This document shows, piece by piece, positions 8,862-19,463 of a DNA stretch of 35,577 bases (position 1 is its first letter; each line of letters begins with the position of its first letter). This DNA is from Antrodiella citrinella (lineage: Eukaryota; Basidiomycota; Agaricomycetes; Polyporales; Steccherinaceae): assembly GCA_004802725.1 (NCBI GenBank), contig SGPM01000287.1, forward strand, positions 1-35,577, in the 5' to 3' direction. Under the pieces are notes generated by a model. The model was not told the DNA's origin. It searched no databases and was given only the letters and a program-made list of their open reading frames with translations. The position numbers were made by a program, and so were the translations under genes.

Positions 8862-11551
8862 TCATTCGGAATCGCTGCCTGAACTGTCGTCCGAGGAAGA
8901 ATCAGAAGAATGTTCTGAGTCATCCCCGCGCGCCCCCGCCGCCGCTCGTGAAGGTGTGGTACCCGACGCAGAGCCCTTGCCGCCGTCGAATAGTGCCATC
9001 CTTTCTTCCAGCACACGAATCTTCTCCGCCTCCACGTCCTCGTCCATACTCTTCCGCTTCAGCCCACCAGTACCAGTGCCCTTGCCAGTGCGACTACGCT
9101 TTGTAGCCGTTGGCCGCATCGGTCGAATGACGAAGTTATAGAGCTTTGTGAGGACTTGCGAAGGCAGCTGGTCGATCTCTAGCTCGATCTCCTCAGTGCT
9201 CTGAGGACGATACGTCAGTAAGTAGCCAACGACTAAAGCGAACACCAGACTCACGTCTCGGATTTCCGGTACACCCTCGTGAATGATCTGGATGACCTTC
9301 TCGAGCTTCGCACCGTCCAACTTCGCAATGGTGTCGCTGAGATCCTTCTTCTGCTCGAAAGAGAGAACGTCGTCGTCGCTGACGGGCTGCTTCTTGTTCT
9401 TCTTCTTCGTTGAAGGTGGCTTGGGAGCCGACTTCTTTGAAGATGAAGCGACGGGCTTCTCCTTGACCTTCTTCTCTTTCTTCTCCTTTTTGTCTTTCAT
9501 CTTGCTCTTCTTCAAGTACTCCAGATTGCGGTTCATGTTCTCTATCTGAGTCTCCATGTCTGCGATCATACCTGCGGACGTATATTAGCGACAAAACGAG
9601 TCACAGTATTGTTGTCACGTACGTGCATGCTCATCCTCATCCTCCTCGAGCTCCTCCTCCTCGTCATCGCTGGGCTCCGCAACTACCAGCGGGGGTAAAC
9701 TCTTCCACCTCTCGTCGAAGAGGCGTTGAAGCTCTTGCCCAGCGAGGTTGACAGGAGTACCACTCGGGTTGAACGAGAAACAATTGCGGATCATGAGCTT
9801 GAAGTCATCATGGAACTTGTCCGCAGAGGTGTATTCGCCAGCGTCGAGCTTCTTGCGCATCGTCGCAAGATCCATCGGTTTCTTGACAATTTTGGGATAC
9901 GCAGGCAGCTCTAACCTCACCCAATCTGTTGCGCAGTCATAAGTAATATACTTCGGCTAGACGAAACTATGACGACGCACCAACAGGCTCGTAAAAGGGA
10001 TGAGCTATAGAGTAGTGAGTCTTCTTGTTCAACTGCTTCAAGGTGGCGTCGCAAAACTTGAGCTGATCAGCCTGGCCAGAGCCAGACCTCGATATCTTCG
10101 CCTTTCTCTTCTTGGGAATATCGGCATACGGCAAGTCTTTTGGCGGTGGAGGATGAATTTCGCGCTTCGGCCGTCCCACTGGATCGTCTGTGCGTCGAAT
10201 GACCGGTACGGCTGTGGATCCCTTTCTGACAGGTTTCTTGACAACAGGGGCAGGAGGCGGTGGAGGTGGTGGCGTGACCGACTTCTTCACAATCGGTTTG
10301 ACCTTGAGAAGGTCAGTTTTGAGCGGAGTGATAGTGCAGAATAAAACTCACTTCGTCCGGAGGGGGCAAAGACTTCATCATCTTGTCCAACGTCTCTTCC
10401 AGTCGCTTCCCCATCTGAGTGATAGCGTGATCCGGTCCGTTGAAGGTGACACAATTGCTGAAGATAAGCCGCACGTCCGCGACGACCTCATCGGCTGCGT
10501 GATAGCGGGGGTTCGCCGGGTTGGGGTCTGGCTTCATGGGATTCGAGGCAGCCAACTTGCTCTCAATGACGCTGAAACTCATTGGATGCTTGATGATGGA
10601 GGGATAATGAGGAATGCTCATAGCGACCGGGTCGACAGGATGGATGAAGGGAGCCGAATCCTTCGACCTCTTCAGTGTCCGAATGGAAGACACCAGAAAA
10701 CGATGTTGACTGGCGTTGATGGTTGAAAATCCATTATGGCGAGGGGAAGCTTCGCCATTAGGAGGAGCTGGAGATACCGACGCTGGTGGAGGGGTGGCAG
10801 TCTTCAGATAGACGAGAGAAAAAGAAGACAGTCTTAAGATCAGCACGCCTGTAGTGGCGCACAGAACGAGAAAAACGTACATTGGCGACTGAAGCTTTCT
10901 CAGCGTCCGAGTACTTCCGAGCTCTCTTAGAAGGCGGAGGTTTATCATCATCGACATTAATATTAATAGAATACGGAGACGATTCAGCAAGGGAGTCCAC
11001 AGCAGTGTTGCTCGAAGATACAGCGGGGATAGAGGAGACTGGAGGAGATGCGTGTCCGTTCGGGAGACCATTGGGCTGGTGCGCGTCACTGTCGGCCATG
11101 ACGACGTCGGCATCAGCGTGCACGGGCTCGACCTGTTCCGCCATCTTCACGTCCTCCAAGAGCTCACCGTTGGGAGGAGGCGGAGAGCCCTGTGGAGGAT
11201 TGACAGGAATACTGTCTGTGACGTGACGCGATGAGAACGACAAGTCACAGCGCGCGAGGACACGATAAGCCTACCTGGATCAGACGGTGACTGCACTTGG
11301 GGCACCGTGGACGCGTCCCTCAGATCATTGTCGCTGTCCCTGGGGGGCTCAACCTTGAGGTTGCGCATGTCACTCTCGGCGGCAGTATAGTCAACGTCGA
11401 TCTTGGCCTCTGGCACGACCGAGTCATCAACAGGGGTGGCTGGTGAGTCGGGAGAGGCATTTTGGACGCCGTTGGGAGCGTCGGGGGTCGGATCGTGTCC
11501 GCTGTGGTGGCCGTTCGCGAGGACGCCGTTAGAGGTCGGCGCGTCGGACAT
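8862..11551 (-). CDS. BET-family double-bromodomain transcription factor (Bdf1-like)
   Basis: Exons: 11551-11275, 11215-10881, 10801-10352, 10302-9981, 9925-9623, 9571-9255, 9200-8862, giving 780 aa. BET proteins bind acetylated histone H4 tails in the nucleus and recruit TFIID and chromatin remodellers. Bromodomain 1 lies at about 236-349 (IPHYPSIIKHPMSFSVIE ... IFSNCVTFNGPDH, acetyl-lysine Asn about 325). Bromodomain 2 lies at about 435-540 (HPFYEPVDWVRLELPAYP, IVKKPMDLATM, IRNCFSFNPSGTPVN, Asn 514). A Lys-rich segment follows, then the ET domain at about 633-700 (LSFEQKKDLSDTIAKLDG ... EIELEIDQLPSQVLTKLYNF), and the protein ends in a Ser/Asp tail. Bromodomain 1 has a proline-rich insertion (PMKPDPNPANPRYH) before helix B/C. 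The N-terminal 200 residues are disordered. Confidence 0.93.
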
Positions 11552-11789
11552 GGGAGGGGGAGGTAAAACGCGTGACAGTCACGGGTTTGAGTGACAGAGG
11601 GGAATGGGGGGCAGGGAAAGTTTAGGGAGGGAGGAGATCCGAAGCAGGGCTAGAGTCTTTATACCCGCCTCAAAATAAGGTTCGAGCTCCCGCGGATGCC
11701 CCCCGCTCGCTGCCCCGCTGCCCGCCCCGTTCTCCATATGCTCATTCTCGTGCTCAGGAGGCTCGTGCGTACATCGTCTACAGCTACAG

Positions 11790-14392
11790 CTACGTCTTGT
11801 CCTCGTCCTTGTCCTCGTCCTCCACAGCTGCAAAGACCGGGTTTGGCTGGTTTGCGCGCCAGGCTGAGTTCCAAATTTTCAAGTTCACACGTCAGCAGCC
11901 ATAGCCGGAATCAAACACACACAAACAACATCAGACCCATCAGAGAGAAGATTGGTCGTCAGTCGACCGTAAAAAAAGTGTGCGACAGCGAGCAGACGTA
12001 CCTCCAGTCCACACTGGGTCCTGCTCCGATTTCTCTGCATGTCGCAGCAACGCCTCTCGCGGCTGGATAAAATGCAAACACACGTCAGCACACAGCTCAG
12101 GAGTACGCTCCCCGTCGCCAGCGGCCATTCTCGGCTCGTCTCCGCGCTTCCGGCAAACTGGCCAACGCATGATTCCAGCGTGTTGCCACCCGAAGCCCCT
12201 GTGATGGATTGTCTGATACCACACACCAAGCGGCCCCGTCACAGTAGACATTCAAGACGTCCCCAACAGCAGCGCAGTCGCCAGCCCGGCCAGGTTCGCT
12301 CAAAAAGAAAAATAACGGCACTCACGTCTTCGTCCCTGGTGGTATCCCTGACCAGATTCTGCACGACGTGCTGTGTCGCACTCGCACCCACTCGTCCGCC
12401 CCTTCCTGGTCCAGTGACGGGAAGTTCTGGACGCCTACTCTTGCGTGGATCCATTCGATCCTTCTCTCTTTTGCGCTTGCTGCCTCGACCGTCCTCGCCA
12501 TCACGAAACATGGGCAGGGCGTGGGGCGTGATGATCGTTGGCGCCGACACAGCGTCTGACATGTCCTCAACATTGGCCTTCCTCGGAGGTCCCTTGTTGA
12601 GCAGAAGCTTGGCTCCGTTCAGGGAAGTATGCGGTGAATACAGAACACGTATCTGCCCGTTCGCCAGACCCGTTACGATCTAGTAATGTTAAAATAGCAC
12701 AATACACCTCGACTACGTCCACATACCTGATTGATCTTGGAGTGCCAAAGGACCTTGACTGGAGTTGACTCGACAGCAAGCTCCTTCACCGTTTCCAGAT
12801 TGTCCTTCCTCAGGAATAACAGTCGGCCCTTGCCCCCCTTGTTTTCCGCCCCAGCACCAGTGACGATGTGCTTATCATCAGGGCTAAATATGGCATTTGT
12901 CGTGGGGTAGAGCGTAGCGAGATCAGTGCGCGTCGATAGCGGTTTCTTGAAAGCTCGCAGGTCCCAAACTAATAGCAACGTCAGCCTGTAAATTTAACGC
13001 ATTGCGAACATGTCTTACGCTTGACGGTGTGATCGCCACCTCTCGTCAGGACGGTGTGTCCATCCACCGAGAACACCAAGCTTCCTGTCTCGGCACCTTT
13101 CGTGTGAGCACCTTCGATGGTCATACTCGGTCGCACAAAATTCGACTTCGTCTGCCACATATGCAGAGCGCCATCCAAGCATACTAAAGAAGGGTCTAGA
13201 ATCAGCGAGAAGGATCGCCCGTCAGATAACGCAGTACTCACCGCCTCCTATGAGAGTAGCGTCTGTTGAATAGCCGCACGAAGTCACCTTGGTGCGAGAA
13301 CCACGTTCCTTGGATTTCACCACGATTACGGTCTTCTGCTTGCGCTTGTTCTCGACTTCCCAGATCCTTTGAAAACGTCAACAACGTATCAAATCGCTAT
13401 GCGACAGGACGGTTACCTGATTGTTGAGTCATGGGAACTCGTTATAAACTGTTGTGGGTCCCGTGGATGCCATGCACAGCTCGTGAGTTCGGCAACATGT
13501 CCACTGCGTACTAGTGGGTAACGTTAAGAGTCATGAAAAAAGTATTCTAGCTTACCTTGTATTCTTCATGTCGCGAATGTACGGGTCGCCTTTGATATAG
13601 ATGGCTCTGAAAACATCCGCGAGAATGAGTAACAAAAAACGTTGCTGATACGCTCGTAACAACAACGCACAATTCTCCTCCGTCGCGATCATAGAGTTTA
13701 GGCTGCGTTGTGCCCGAAATAGTGAGAAATTGTTGTCCGTCACTTGAGTACTTCAGGTCATGAATCTACAGGGCACGAAGGTCAATTTCGAGATCTGACA
13801 TGACAAACAATGCGCATACATAATAAGTGCCGGCAGGTTCCCATGTCTTGAAAGGTTTACACCGCCAATCCATGCCACCAAAATCCCATAGCTTGCAGTC
13901 GTAGTCATGCGACCCGCTGACCACCCTTGCACCCGACGGGTCGAGGGCCAACGCTGAGACGACCTTCGTATGGTCCTTCATCATGAGCTCATGCGTGATA
14001 GGAAACTCCGGAAGGTCCGAGTCTTCATCTGAGGCGTCGAATTCTGGTTCAAAGGCCTCTTCGTTATTGCCAGGATACTCCTGACCAGGTGGCGCCGGAG
14101 GGGGACCCATGTCGTCGTCGGGGTCGAACTCTGGCTCGTCTGCCACGGCCGGAGTGAGTGGGCTAGGCCCCGGTGCAGACTGTCCACCACCATTAGACGT
14201 CCCAGAGGCTGAGGCGTGTTCGACACTTGCCTAGCGTAAGTTAGCTGAACATCCAACGCCATAAGCATAGTGCAAACGTACCTTGTCCACCTTGTTCTTC
14301 TCGAAGCGGTTGGGGTCCAGTTGCTTCGTCTTCGTTTTCTTCCCGAACCCGGTCATCCCCATGGCTGCAAACATATCCATATCGTCGGACAT
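11790..14392 (-). CDS. WD40-repeat protein, WDR70 family
   Basis: Eleven exons: 14392-14282, 14230-13820, 13765-13671, 13606-13556, 13503-13417, 13366-13242, 13183-13019, 12968-12727, 12679-12326, 12062-12002, 11863-11790, giving 591 aa. The N-terminus (MSDDMDMFAAMGMTGFGKK) and acidic linker lead to FPITHELMMKDHTKVVSAL, then WD repeats with SGSHDYDCKLWDFGGMD, TWEPAGTYYIHDLKYS, HVAELTSCAWHPRDPQQF and GGDHTVKLWDLRAFKKPL. The C-terminus has the family's VRDTTRDEDPREALLRHA block and an ANQPNPVFA stretch. WDR70 in animals and its fission yeast counterpart are linked to H2B ubiquitination and DNA break resection; that role here is by homology. Introns 9 (263 nt) and 10 (138 nt) are far longer than the others. 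The stop lies 238 bp upstream of the BET start. Confidence 0.9.
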
Positions 14393-14680
14393 TTGTGTTG
14401 CTTGGAAACTACAGACAATTGAAAGCCAAGCTGCTTTCCTTGACCTCGAGGCTTGGACGAATGGACTTGAGTCGGAATGTGGGAAAATGTCTGATCAGAC
14501 CGTGGCTTTGCCGAATGGGCCACACCGGCGCTTACATACACATCGCTTTCGCAGCCGCCCAACTCTAATCTTACGTCTCCTCTCTACCATACGCGTCTCC
14601 TCCTCTTTTTACCTACAGGTCATTTGGCCACCATATCTACACCAGCAGCGTCAGAAGGACTGTCCAGCTCGCCATTCAAG
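14393..14680. promoter_or_regulatory. Divergent promoter, WDR70 and unknown gene; possible 5' UTR intron
   Basis: Spacer of 288 bp between opposed starts. The rightward half ends in a long pyrimidine tract and a good acceptor (tacctacag, ending 14618). This suggests that the rightward transcript has an intron in its leader. No upstream ATG in a fitting frame is convincing. Confidence 0.45.
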
Positions 14681-15335
14681 ATGCTGAAGCGTCAGAGACC
14701 GTCGTCTCCTATTTCGTTTCCCGATGAGGAGACAGTCGCTGCAGACCTCTACGAGCCTGATAATAAACGGCGCAGATATTTCGGCCCTCCTGCTACCGCT
14801 CAACAGAAACGAGAGCGTAGCCTGTTTAACGGCAATGCTTTTGAGGATAACGATGGAGGTGTAGAGGAGCGCAGAGAGTACGTTGCAGAGAGACGAGAGC
14901 GATCTGCAGCCGCAGGGGTCTATAAGGATGCCAACAGTCTCTTGCACGATCTTCATGCCGAGCAGAGACACAGAGCTCTATTTGCATCCCCTCATCAACC
15001 TACATTCTCGTCGGTTGACGAGACGCACACCGCGTCCTACCGCTCTCATCCTCTGGCCACATCCACCAAAGATACCATAAATCCACATTTCGCACCCGGG
15101 CTTCCTCTCAGGGACACGGGGTCCTGGAGCGGCGATGAAGCACATATGTACCACGATGAGGGTGGTAGGAACGAGCAGGCGGAAGCGGAGGTAGTAACCC
15201 AGCGGTATGAGAACTCGAACCGGTGCGTGACCTATGCAATCCTGTTAATTATGCGGTGAGACTGATCCTACGTTTTCTAGATTGCTGCGTGCGCTGTTCT
15301 TGGGCAGAAGAAGGGAGATTGGCAGCCAGGAATGA
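14681..15335 (+). CDS. Conserved-looking hypothetical protein, function unknown
   Basis: Exons: 14681-15222 and 15281-15335, giving 198 aa. I do not recognise a domain. The protein opens MLKRQRPSSPISFPDEE, has a KRRR cluster that could be a nuclear signal, then a charged helical stretch (EERREYVAERRERSAAAG), then low-complexity sequence. The short second exon gives a basic, leucine-rich end (RLLRALFLGRRREIG) that looks like a conserved helix. The frame stays open upstream to the acceptor at 14618, so the start could lie in an unseen upstream exon; ATG 14681 is chosen as the first ATG. It converges on frataxin. Confidence 0.65.
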
Positions 15336-15655
15336 GAGTTGATAAACTTCGCCTGTGCAGATATCTTACGCAACTCTTGGATTGCATCGTCGACCACATC
15401 GGGACATTTTGGCATGGCATAGCATTTACCGACCTCATCGCATCCTCGCATTCTGTTTGCTCTCGGGAAATATTCTTTATTCCACGACATTGTATACTAG
15501 TCACTCTTTCAGCATTAATCTTTCATTCTTCATGCATTGGGCTGTAATATTATTTGCATAGCAATAGATCGTGCGCAGTGCTACCTTCGGAATTCGTGAC
15601 CCCTACTCGACCCTATGACACGGGGGACGGACAAGTATGTTCACCATGTTGCATT
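15336..15655. other. Convergent 3' flanks, no gene
   Basis: AT-rich spacer between facing stop codons. Small frames are present on both strands, but none has codon structure or similarity I can support. Confidence 0.55.
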
Positions 15656-16351
15656 CTAGTGGGAGACATTCTTGAGACCAAGATCGAGCTCTTCTCCCAA
15701 GGCTGAGCTGATTTCTTGATTCAGGAGGTCGCCCATGCTTTGTCCATCCCTACCATATACCCACTCGTCTTGTTCTATCACATAGTCGTATCGTTTCGGT
15801 CCGCTGAGAAAACAACTGTCAGCCGACGACGACATGCGTGCATACCATTCGCACCTGACGGGTGACGAGAGCCATATCTGCTTGTTCGGTGGTTGCTTGT
15901 TGATCACATACGTGCCCTTGTCGCCAAGTTTTAGAGTCAGGACACCGCTCTGTTCGAATGTCAACACGAATGAGTTTGCAAAGTCGACCAAGAAACGTAC
16001 GTGATATTCCACTTCATACTCAGGGTTCGACACATTATCCAACAGTCCCTCTAGTGAGTCGAGCAATTGTTCCATAGTGGCATCCGCAAACGAATGGTAG
16101 TCCTCTTCCGATGTATCACTACATAGACAATCATACCCCTTCGTTTGAGATCGTTCTCCCACATGAGCAGCTGGTGCGTACCTATGCTTTACTTGTGGTG
16201 GGGGCGTGGCGTAATGCCGCCGTTGTGATAGCAGCAAGTGGGTAGGTAGCACAACCTTAGACGGTCGTACGAGCGACGGCACTCTTTGGCCTGCTGAAGG
16301 CGCAATCCGCAAAAGACGTGTCGCCACTCTTTGAGTGCTTCGAGACAGCAT
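15656..16351 (-). CDS. YFH1: Frataxin, mitochondrial iron-sulfur assembly factor
   Basis: Exons: 16351-16182, 16118-16001, 15949-15855, 15803-15656, giving 176 aa, the normal size for a fungal frataxin precursor. The first 50 residues are Arg/Ser-rich without acids (MLSRSTQRVATRLLRIAPSA ... QRRHYATPPP), a typical mitochondrial presequence. The mature part has the acidic first helix (DTSEEDYHSFADATMEQLLD), then the sheet with GVLTLKLGDKGTYVINKQ and PPNKQIWLSSPVSGPKRYDY, and a final helix from DLLNQEISSALG. Frataxin binds the Nfs1-Isd11-Isu complex in the matrix and speeds persulfide transfer to the scaffold. The next gene on the same strand is a mitochondrial rhodanese, a possible persulfide-handling partner. 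Confidence 0.95.
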   Translation of the reverse strand: MLSRSTQRVATRLLRIAPSAGQRVPSLVRPSKVVLPTHLLLSQRRHYATPPPQVKHRYAPAAHVGERSQTKGYDCLCSDTSEEDYHSFADATMEQLLDSLEGLLDNVSNPEYEVEYHVRFLVDFANSFVLTFEQSGVLTLKLGDKGTYVINKQPPNKQIWLSSPVRCEWYARMSSSADSCFLSGPKRYDYVIEQDEWVYGRDGQSMGDLLNQEISSALGEELDLGLKNVSH

Positions 16352-16652
16352 GACAAATGAATATGCCCTTCTGAACGGTAATTGGTATAGGTCCTGGTGG
16401 TCGAGAGAAAGAGGAACGGTCGGACGCGCGCGCGACCTCCGAACGGCCACGGAATAGACGCCGATGATAACCAGAAAGTCGTCACTTCGGTATGAAATGA
16501 CGCGCTTGAACACTCGTTTGGCAAGCCTGACAGGTAAAATAGCATGTAATGTATATACAAGAGTGGGCTGCAGTCGGATGGAGGGTTTGCTACCAGTTGC
16601 AGCGAATGTGAGGAAGAGGTATCGGTAGTTGACATATGTACAAGACTTAGAA
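16352..16652. promoter_or_regulatory. Frataxin upstream region
   Basis: About 300 bp between the rhodanese stop and the frataxin start, both leftward. It must hold the rhodanese 3' UTR and the frataxin promoter. The frame ahead of the frataxin ATG is open for 54 codons, but it lacks a targeting signal and I do not read it as coding. Confidence 0.45.
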
Positions 16653-17295
16653 TCACGTTGCGGGTTTCCCCTCCTTCTCTAGCCATTCCAACCACGATCC
16701 CTTGTAGTTCATAACACTGGCAATCTCATCAGTATTCGTGCATTGTAGAGTGAGAATGACGCACTTTGTCCAGCCATTCCGTTTCGCGACATCGCACGCA
16801 GAAGCAGACCGTACACCGCTTCGACAATAGAAGACAACCTCCTGGTTCTTCTTCGGGAGAGGGAAACCAAATTTCTCCTGGAACTCCGCGGGTTTCAGGT
16901 GGAGGGATTTTCCGAGTACGGATAGCGGGAGGTTAACAGAGGATGGAATGGAGCCCTGGAGAACTTCATCTGGTTCACGGACGTCGATAAGGTAGCTATC
17001 CTGGAACACTTGTCAGCAGTGAAAGGAATCTGATAACTGAAGGACTCACTGAGCTGGGCTGTTGCGTTCTCGGCTTCAAGTCCTCATACGACAAGATCTT
17101 CGCGTCCCAGTCCCTCTGTTTGTCATCTCTAGTCTCCAGAGCTGCTCTCCGCGCGGCCTTCTGTTCATCGATAGCGGTACTGCTCTCCAGCCGTACGCCG
17201 CGCCATGCTACTGGCTTTGCAGAGCGAAGAACCGTAGAATGAAGGCCAGTTGTGCGTGCCAAGGTCGACACTCGAGAAAGAGCAATACGTTGCAT
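16653..17295 (-). CDS. Single-domain rhodanese, probably mitochondrial
   Basis: Exons: 17295-17050, 17000-16765, 16716-16653, giving 181 aa. The N-terminus (MQRIALSRVSTLARTTGLHS) is basic and amphipathic like a mitochondrial presequence. The rhodanese domain runs from about residue 70 to the end: SYLIDVREPDE, GSIPSSVNLPL, and the active loop FYCRSGVRSAS with Cys 141, closing with NYKGSWLEWLEKEG. The family moves sulfane sulfur from thiosulfate or glutathione persulfide to an acceptor through a cysteine persulfide. It resembles yeast RDL1/RDL2 in size and layout. It lies head-to-tail upstream of frataxin, which suggests a shared role in mitochondrial sulfur or Fe-S chemistry (inference). Confidence 0.92.
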
Positions 17296-18768
17296 GATGA
17301 AGGGAGGTAGTACTAGTAGAACTGAGAAAGTGAATGCAAAGCGCCCATATCCGCAAGGTACGAGGCGGCGCGATGATGACGTGAAATGTCGATCCTCGAC
17401 TTGGGATCAAACGATCATTGACGGTTGAACCGTACCTTGGAACGAACTTGCGGTGAACGCGTTTAGTGGATATTTTGCAGCCCACCGTGAGCATCAAGTT
17501 ATGAAAGTGGGAAGTGTACACATCATGCATAGGACTGCTTCGTCATGTCGGGATCCCTGCTAAAGCTCTCAGATGCTGCTCAAAATTCTAGTCGTTGCTA
17601 CCCTAAGTACTCAAGTTTATTGCCAGTAGCAAGAAATACCTGAGCAAATGCTCACGTGTTTGCTGTTCCTTGCGCTCACTTTAGTTTGAGTTCCGTTAGT
17701 AGTGTATAGCAGATGTAGATCGGAGGTAACTTCCGTGCCTACACTCGTCCGAGCAGTTCTTAACTGATATTGTTGGCAATCTTGTTTTGCACCCATTCAT
17801 ATCTGTTTCCAAGACTGCAGGCTGAAAGTATAAGGTGATGTGAGTGTTGTTGCGTTCTACCACGATTTTTATGGCTCGGCCTGACAATATTTTGAAGGCT
17901 GTATGCATTGGAGTCGTGGAAGAACCTATCAGACGGTTTATCGCAACTACTTGGACTTTCCAAATTGGTCCAGGCCAATTTGACGGAGAAAAGTTCCGGG
18001 GTCCGAGCTGCGGCGTTTTGCTATTGGCTGCGCAGAATTGCCTCAGGGCCCATCGCGCGACTTTCCCCCCCTCCTTTTTCGCTCTCTTCGTCTCCCTCAC
18101 CGTCGTCCCTCACCGTCGTCCCTCTCCCTATCGCTTTGCGACTACTCCTACTTTTCTTCTGCTTCTCCAATGTAACCTGTTTGTTCGCCAACGGGCTACT
18201 GCTCTGCAGCCTCTCTCTTCACTCTCCTGGTCCTTACCAATCTCTTGTATAAGTGTGAGCGTAGTTCTCAGGAAGCTTATACCTCTGCACCTCTGGTCAA
18301 ACGGACTGAGCTCATGATGTATACCATCCGCATCCTCTTACGGGAATAACGACGGATGCCAAAAGGAACTATCCTCGTGCACATGAGAGTTTAGTGAGAT
18401 ATGGCAAGGGTTGTTGAGGTGAGTCCATCAATTCGCTCTTGTTGACAATATTTCTAGAGGGCAGAGGATGTGCGAGCGTTGCCTCTGAATCTGACTCTGC
18501 CCGCCTCTCCGCTACGACCCCCTTCCTCGACGTGCGACCTCAATGGCGGATGGATCTCGTTATTTGCGGCCTCAACCACTACCGTGAGCCTGTACATCGC
18601 CGGGGTTGCCTGGGGCACGTTTCACTGCGCTTTTCACACACGTGATATTGAGTGCCTGTTATCGGCAATATCCGCACGCTGGATATCCTTGCTCGGAGAT
18701 TGGTCTCTTTTCCCATCCCATCACGACCACCGTATCTCGTCGACGTTCAACGTTCAACCACACGTACG
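17296..18768. other. Long intergenic region, promoters of rhodanese and Ctr transporter
   Basis: No gene recognised. The left end is the rhodanese promoter. Around 18055-18180 is a strong pyrimidine tract with a tandem CCCTCACCGTCGT pair, typical of a fungal core promoter. After it comes a probable 5' leader for the Ctr gene. A spliceable 38-40-nt interval (gtgagt near 18420 to ctag near 18459) lies in that leader, so it may contain an intron. Small frames across 18401-18784 are not supported as proteins. Confidence 0.5.
17641..17658. promoter_or_regulatory. Palindrome TGAGCA-AA-TGCTCA with adjoining CACGTG
   Basis: TGAGCAAATGCTCA has perfect 6-base arms, and its first eight bases are the complement of TTTGCTCA, the copper-response element bound by yeast Mac1. 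An E-box CACGTG follows at 17653-17658. It lies 346 bp upstream of the rhodanese start and 1.1 kb upstream of the Ctr start. Function is inferred only. Confidence 0.4.
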
Positions 18769-19463
18769 ATGTCGATGTCGATGAACACAACTTCTGATGG
18801 AGGTGCTATGGAGGTCATGATGACTCCATGGTTGCACTTCGCTGGAGGCGACAACCTCCTCTTCAAGACCATACATCCGTCCTCTGGCGGTGCGATTGCA
18901 GGGGCCTGCTTTGTACTCGTCGTGATTTCCATCTTCGAGCGTTGGGTCTCTGGCATGCGGGGTAATCTTGAAGGGTACTGGAAGCGCAAGTGAGTCGTTC
19001 ATATCTATGCCGATGAGCGCAGCTGTTGAACTTGTTCGGAAATCTAGGACCCTCGCTATCATGGCGAACCGCTCCAACAACAATTCCACTCCCGGTCCTG
19101 AAGCTGCTTCTCTTACGAAGGACGACAAGAACGCTGATGACATCGTTGAAGTCGATGCCAACAGCCTGTCCAGCAGCCGTATGGGCCAGGACGTTGTCAC
19201 TCGCGGCAAACGTCTCCCCCCTTTCATCGCTTCGCACGACTTCCCGCGGGGCGTAGCCTTCGCATTGCAAGCGCTGCTTACTTACGTTCTGATGCTGGCA
19301 GTCATGTGGGTTCAATTCCCATTGACCTTGCCGTAACAATATTCCCCTGACGCTCGCTATTTTCAGGACGTTCCAGGCTGCATATTTCATCTCTATCGTT
19401 GTCGGTCTTGGTATCGGCGAGATGTTATTTGGGCGCATGGGGAGGAGCACTCATTTGCATTAG
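18769..19463 (+). CDS. Ctr-family copper transporter
   Basis: Exons: 18769-18989, 19048-19305, 19367-19463, giving 191 aa. Ctr proteins form trimers that pass Cu(I) into the cytosol from outside the cell or from the vacuole. The N-terminus is Met-rich (MSMSMNTTSDGG, MEVMMTPWLHF), then comes TM1 (about GGAIAGACFVLVVISIFERW). A hydrophilic loop of about 75 residues precedes TM2 (FALQALLTYVLMLAVM), which carries the MxxxM copper filter as MLAVM. TM3 (FISIVVGLGIGEMLFGR) has the GxxxG packing motif. The splice AT/G joining ...LAVM to TFQAAYF restores the family's MTF sequence. The C-tail has only HLH and no Cys-His cluster. Whether it sits in the plasma membrane (Ctr1/Ctr3 type) or the vacuole (Ctr2 type) cannot be told. 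The BIM1-like gene follows 650 bp downstream on the same strand. Confidence 0.93.

Noticed and set aside
8862..9594. Overlapping frame at 9193-9594 on the minus strand with charged repeats
   Set aside because: It is the +1 shadow of the BET Lys-rich segment, which has clear ET-domain coding in the chosen frame.
11660..11710. tRNA B-box-like aggttcgagctcc
   Set aside because: No A-box, no acceptor stem pairing and no anticodon arm could be drawn around it.
18401..18784. Upstream gene MARVVE + spliced RAEDVRALPL...
   Set aside because: A spliceable frame exists, but it overlaps the Ctr start in another frame and shows no domain. Better read as a 5' leader, perhaps with an intron and uORF.
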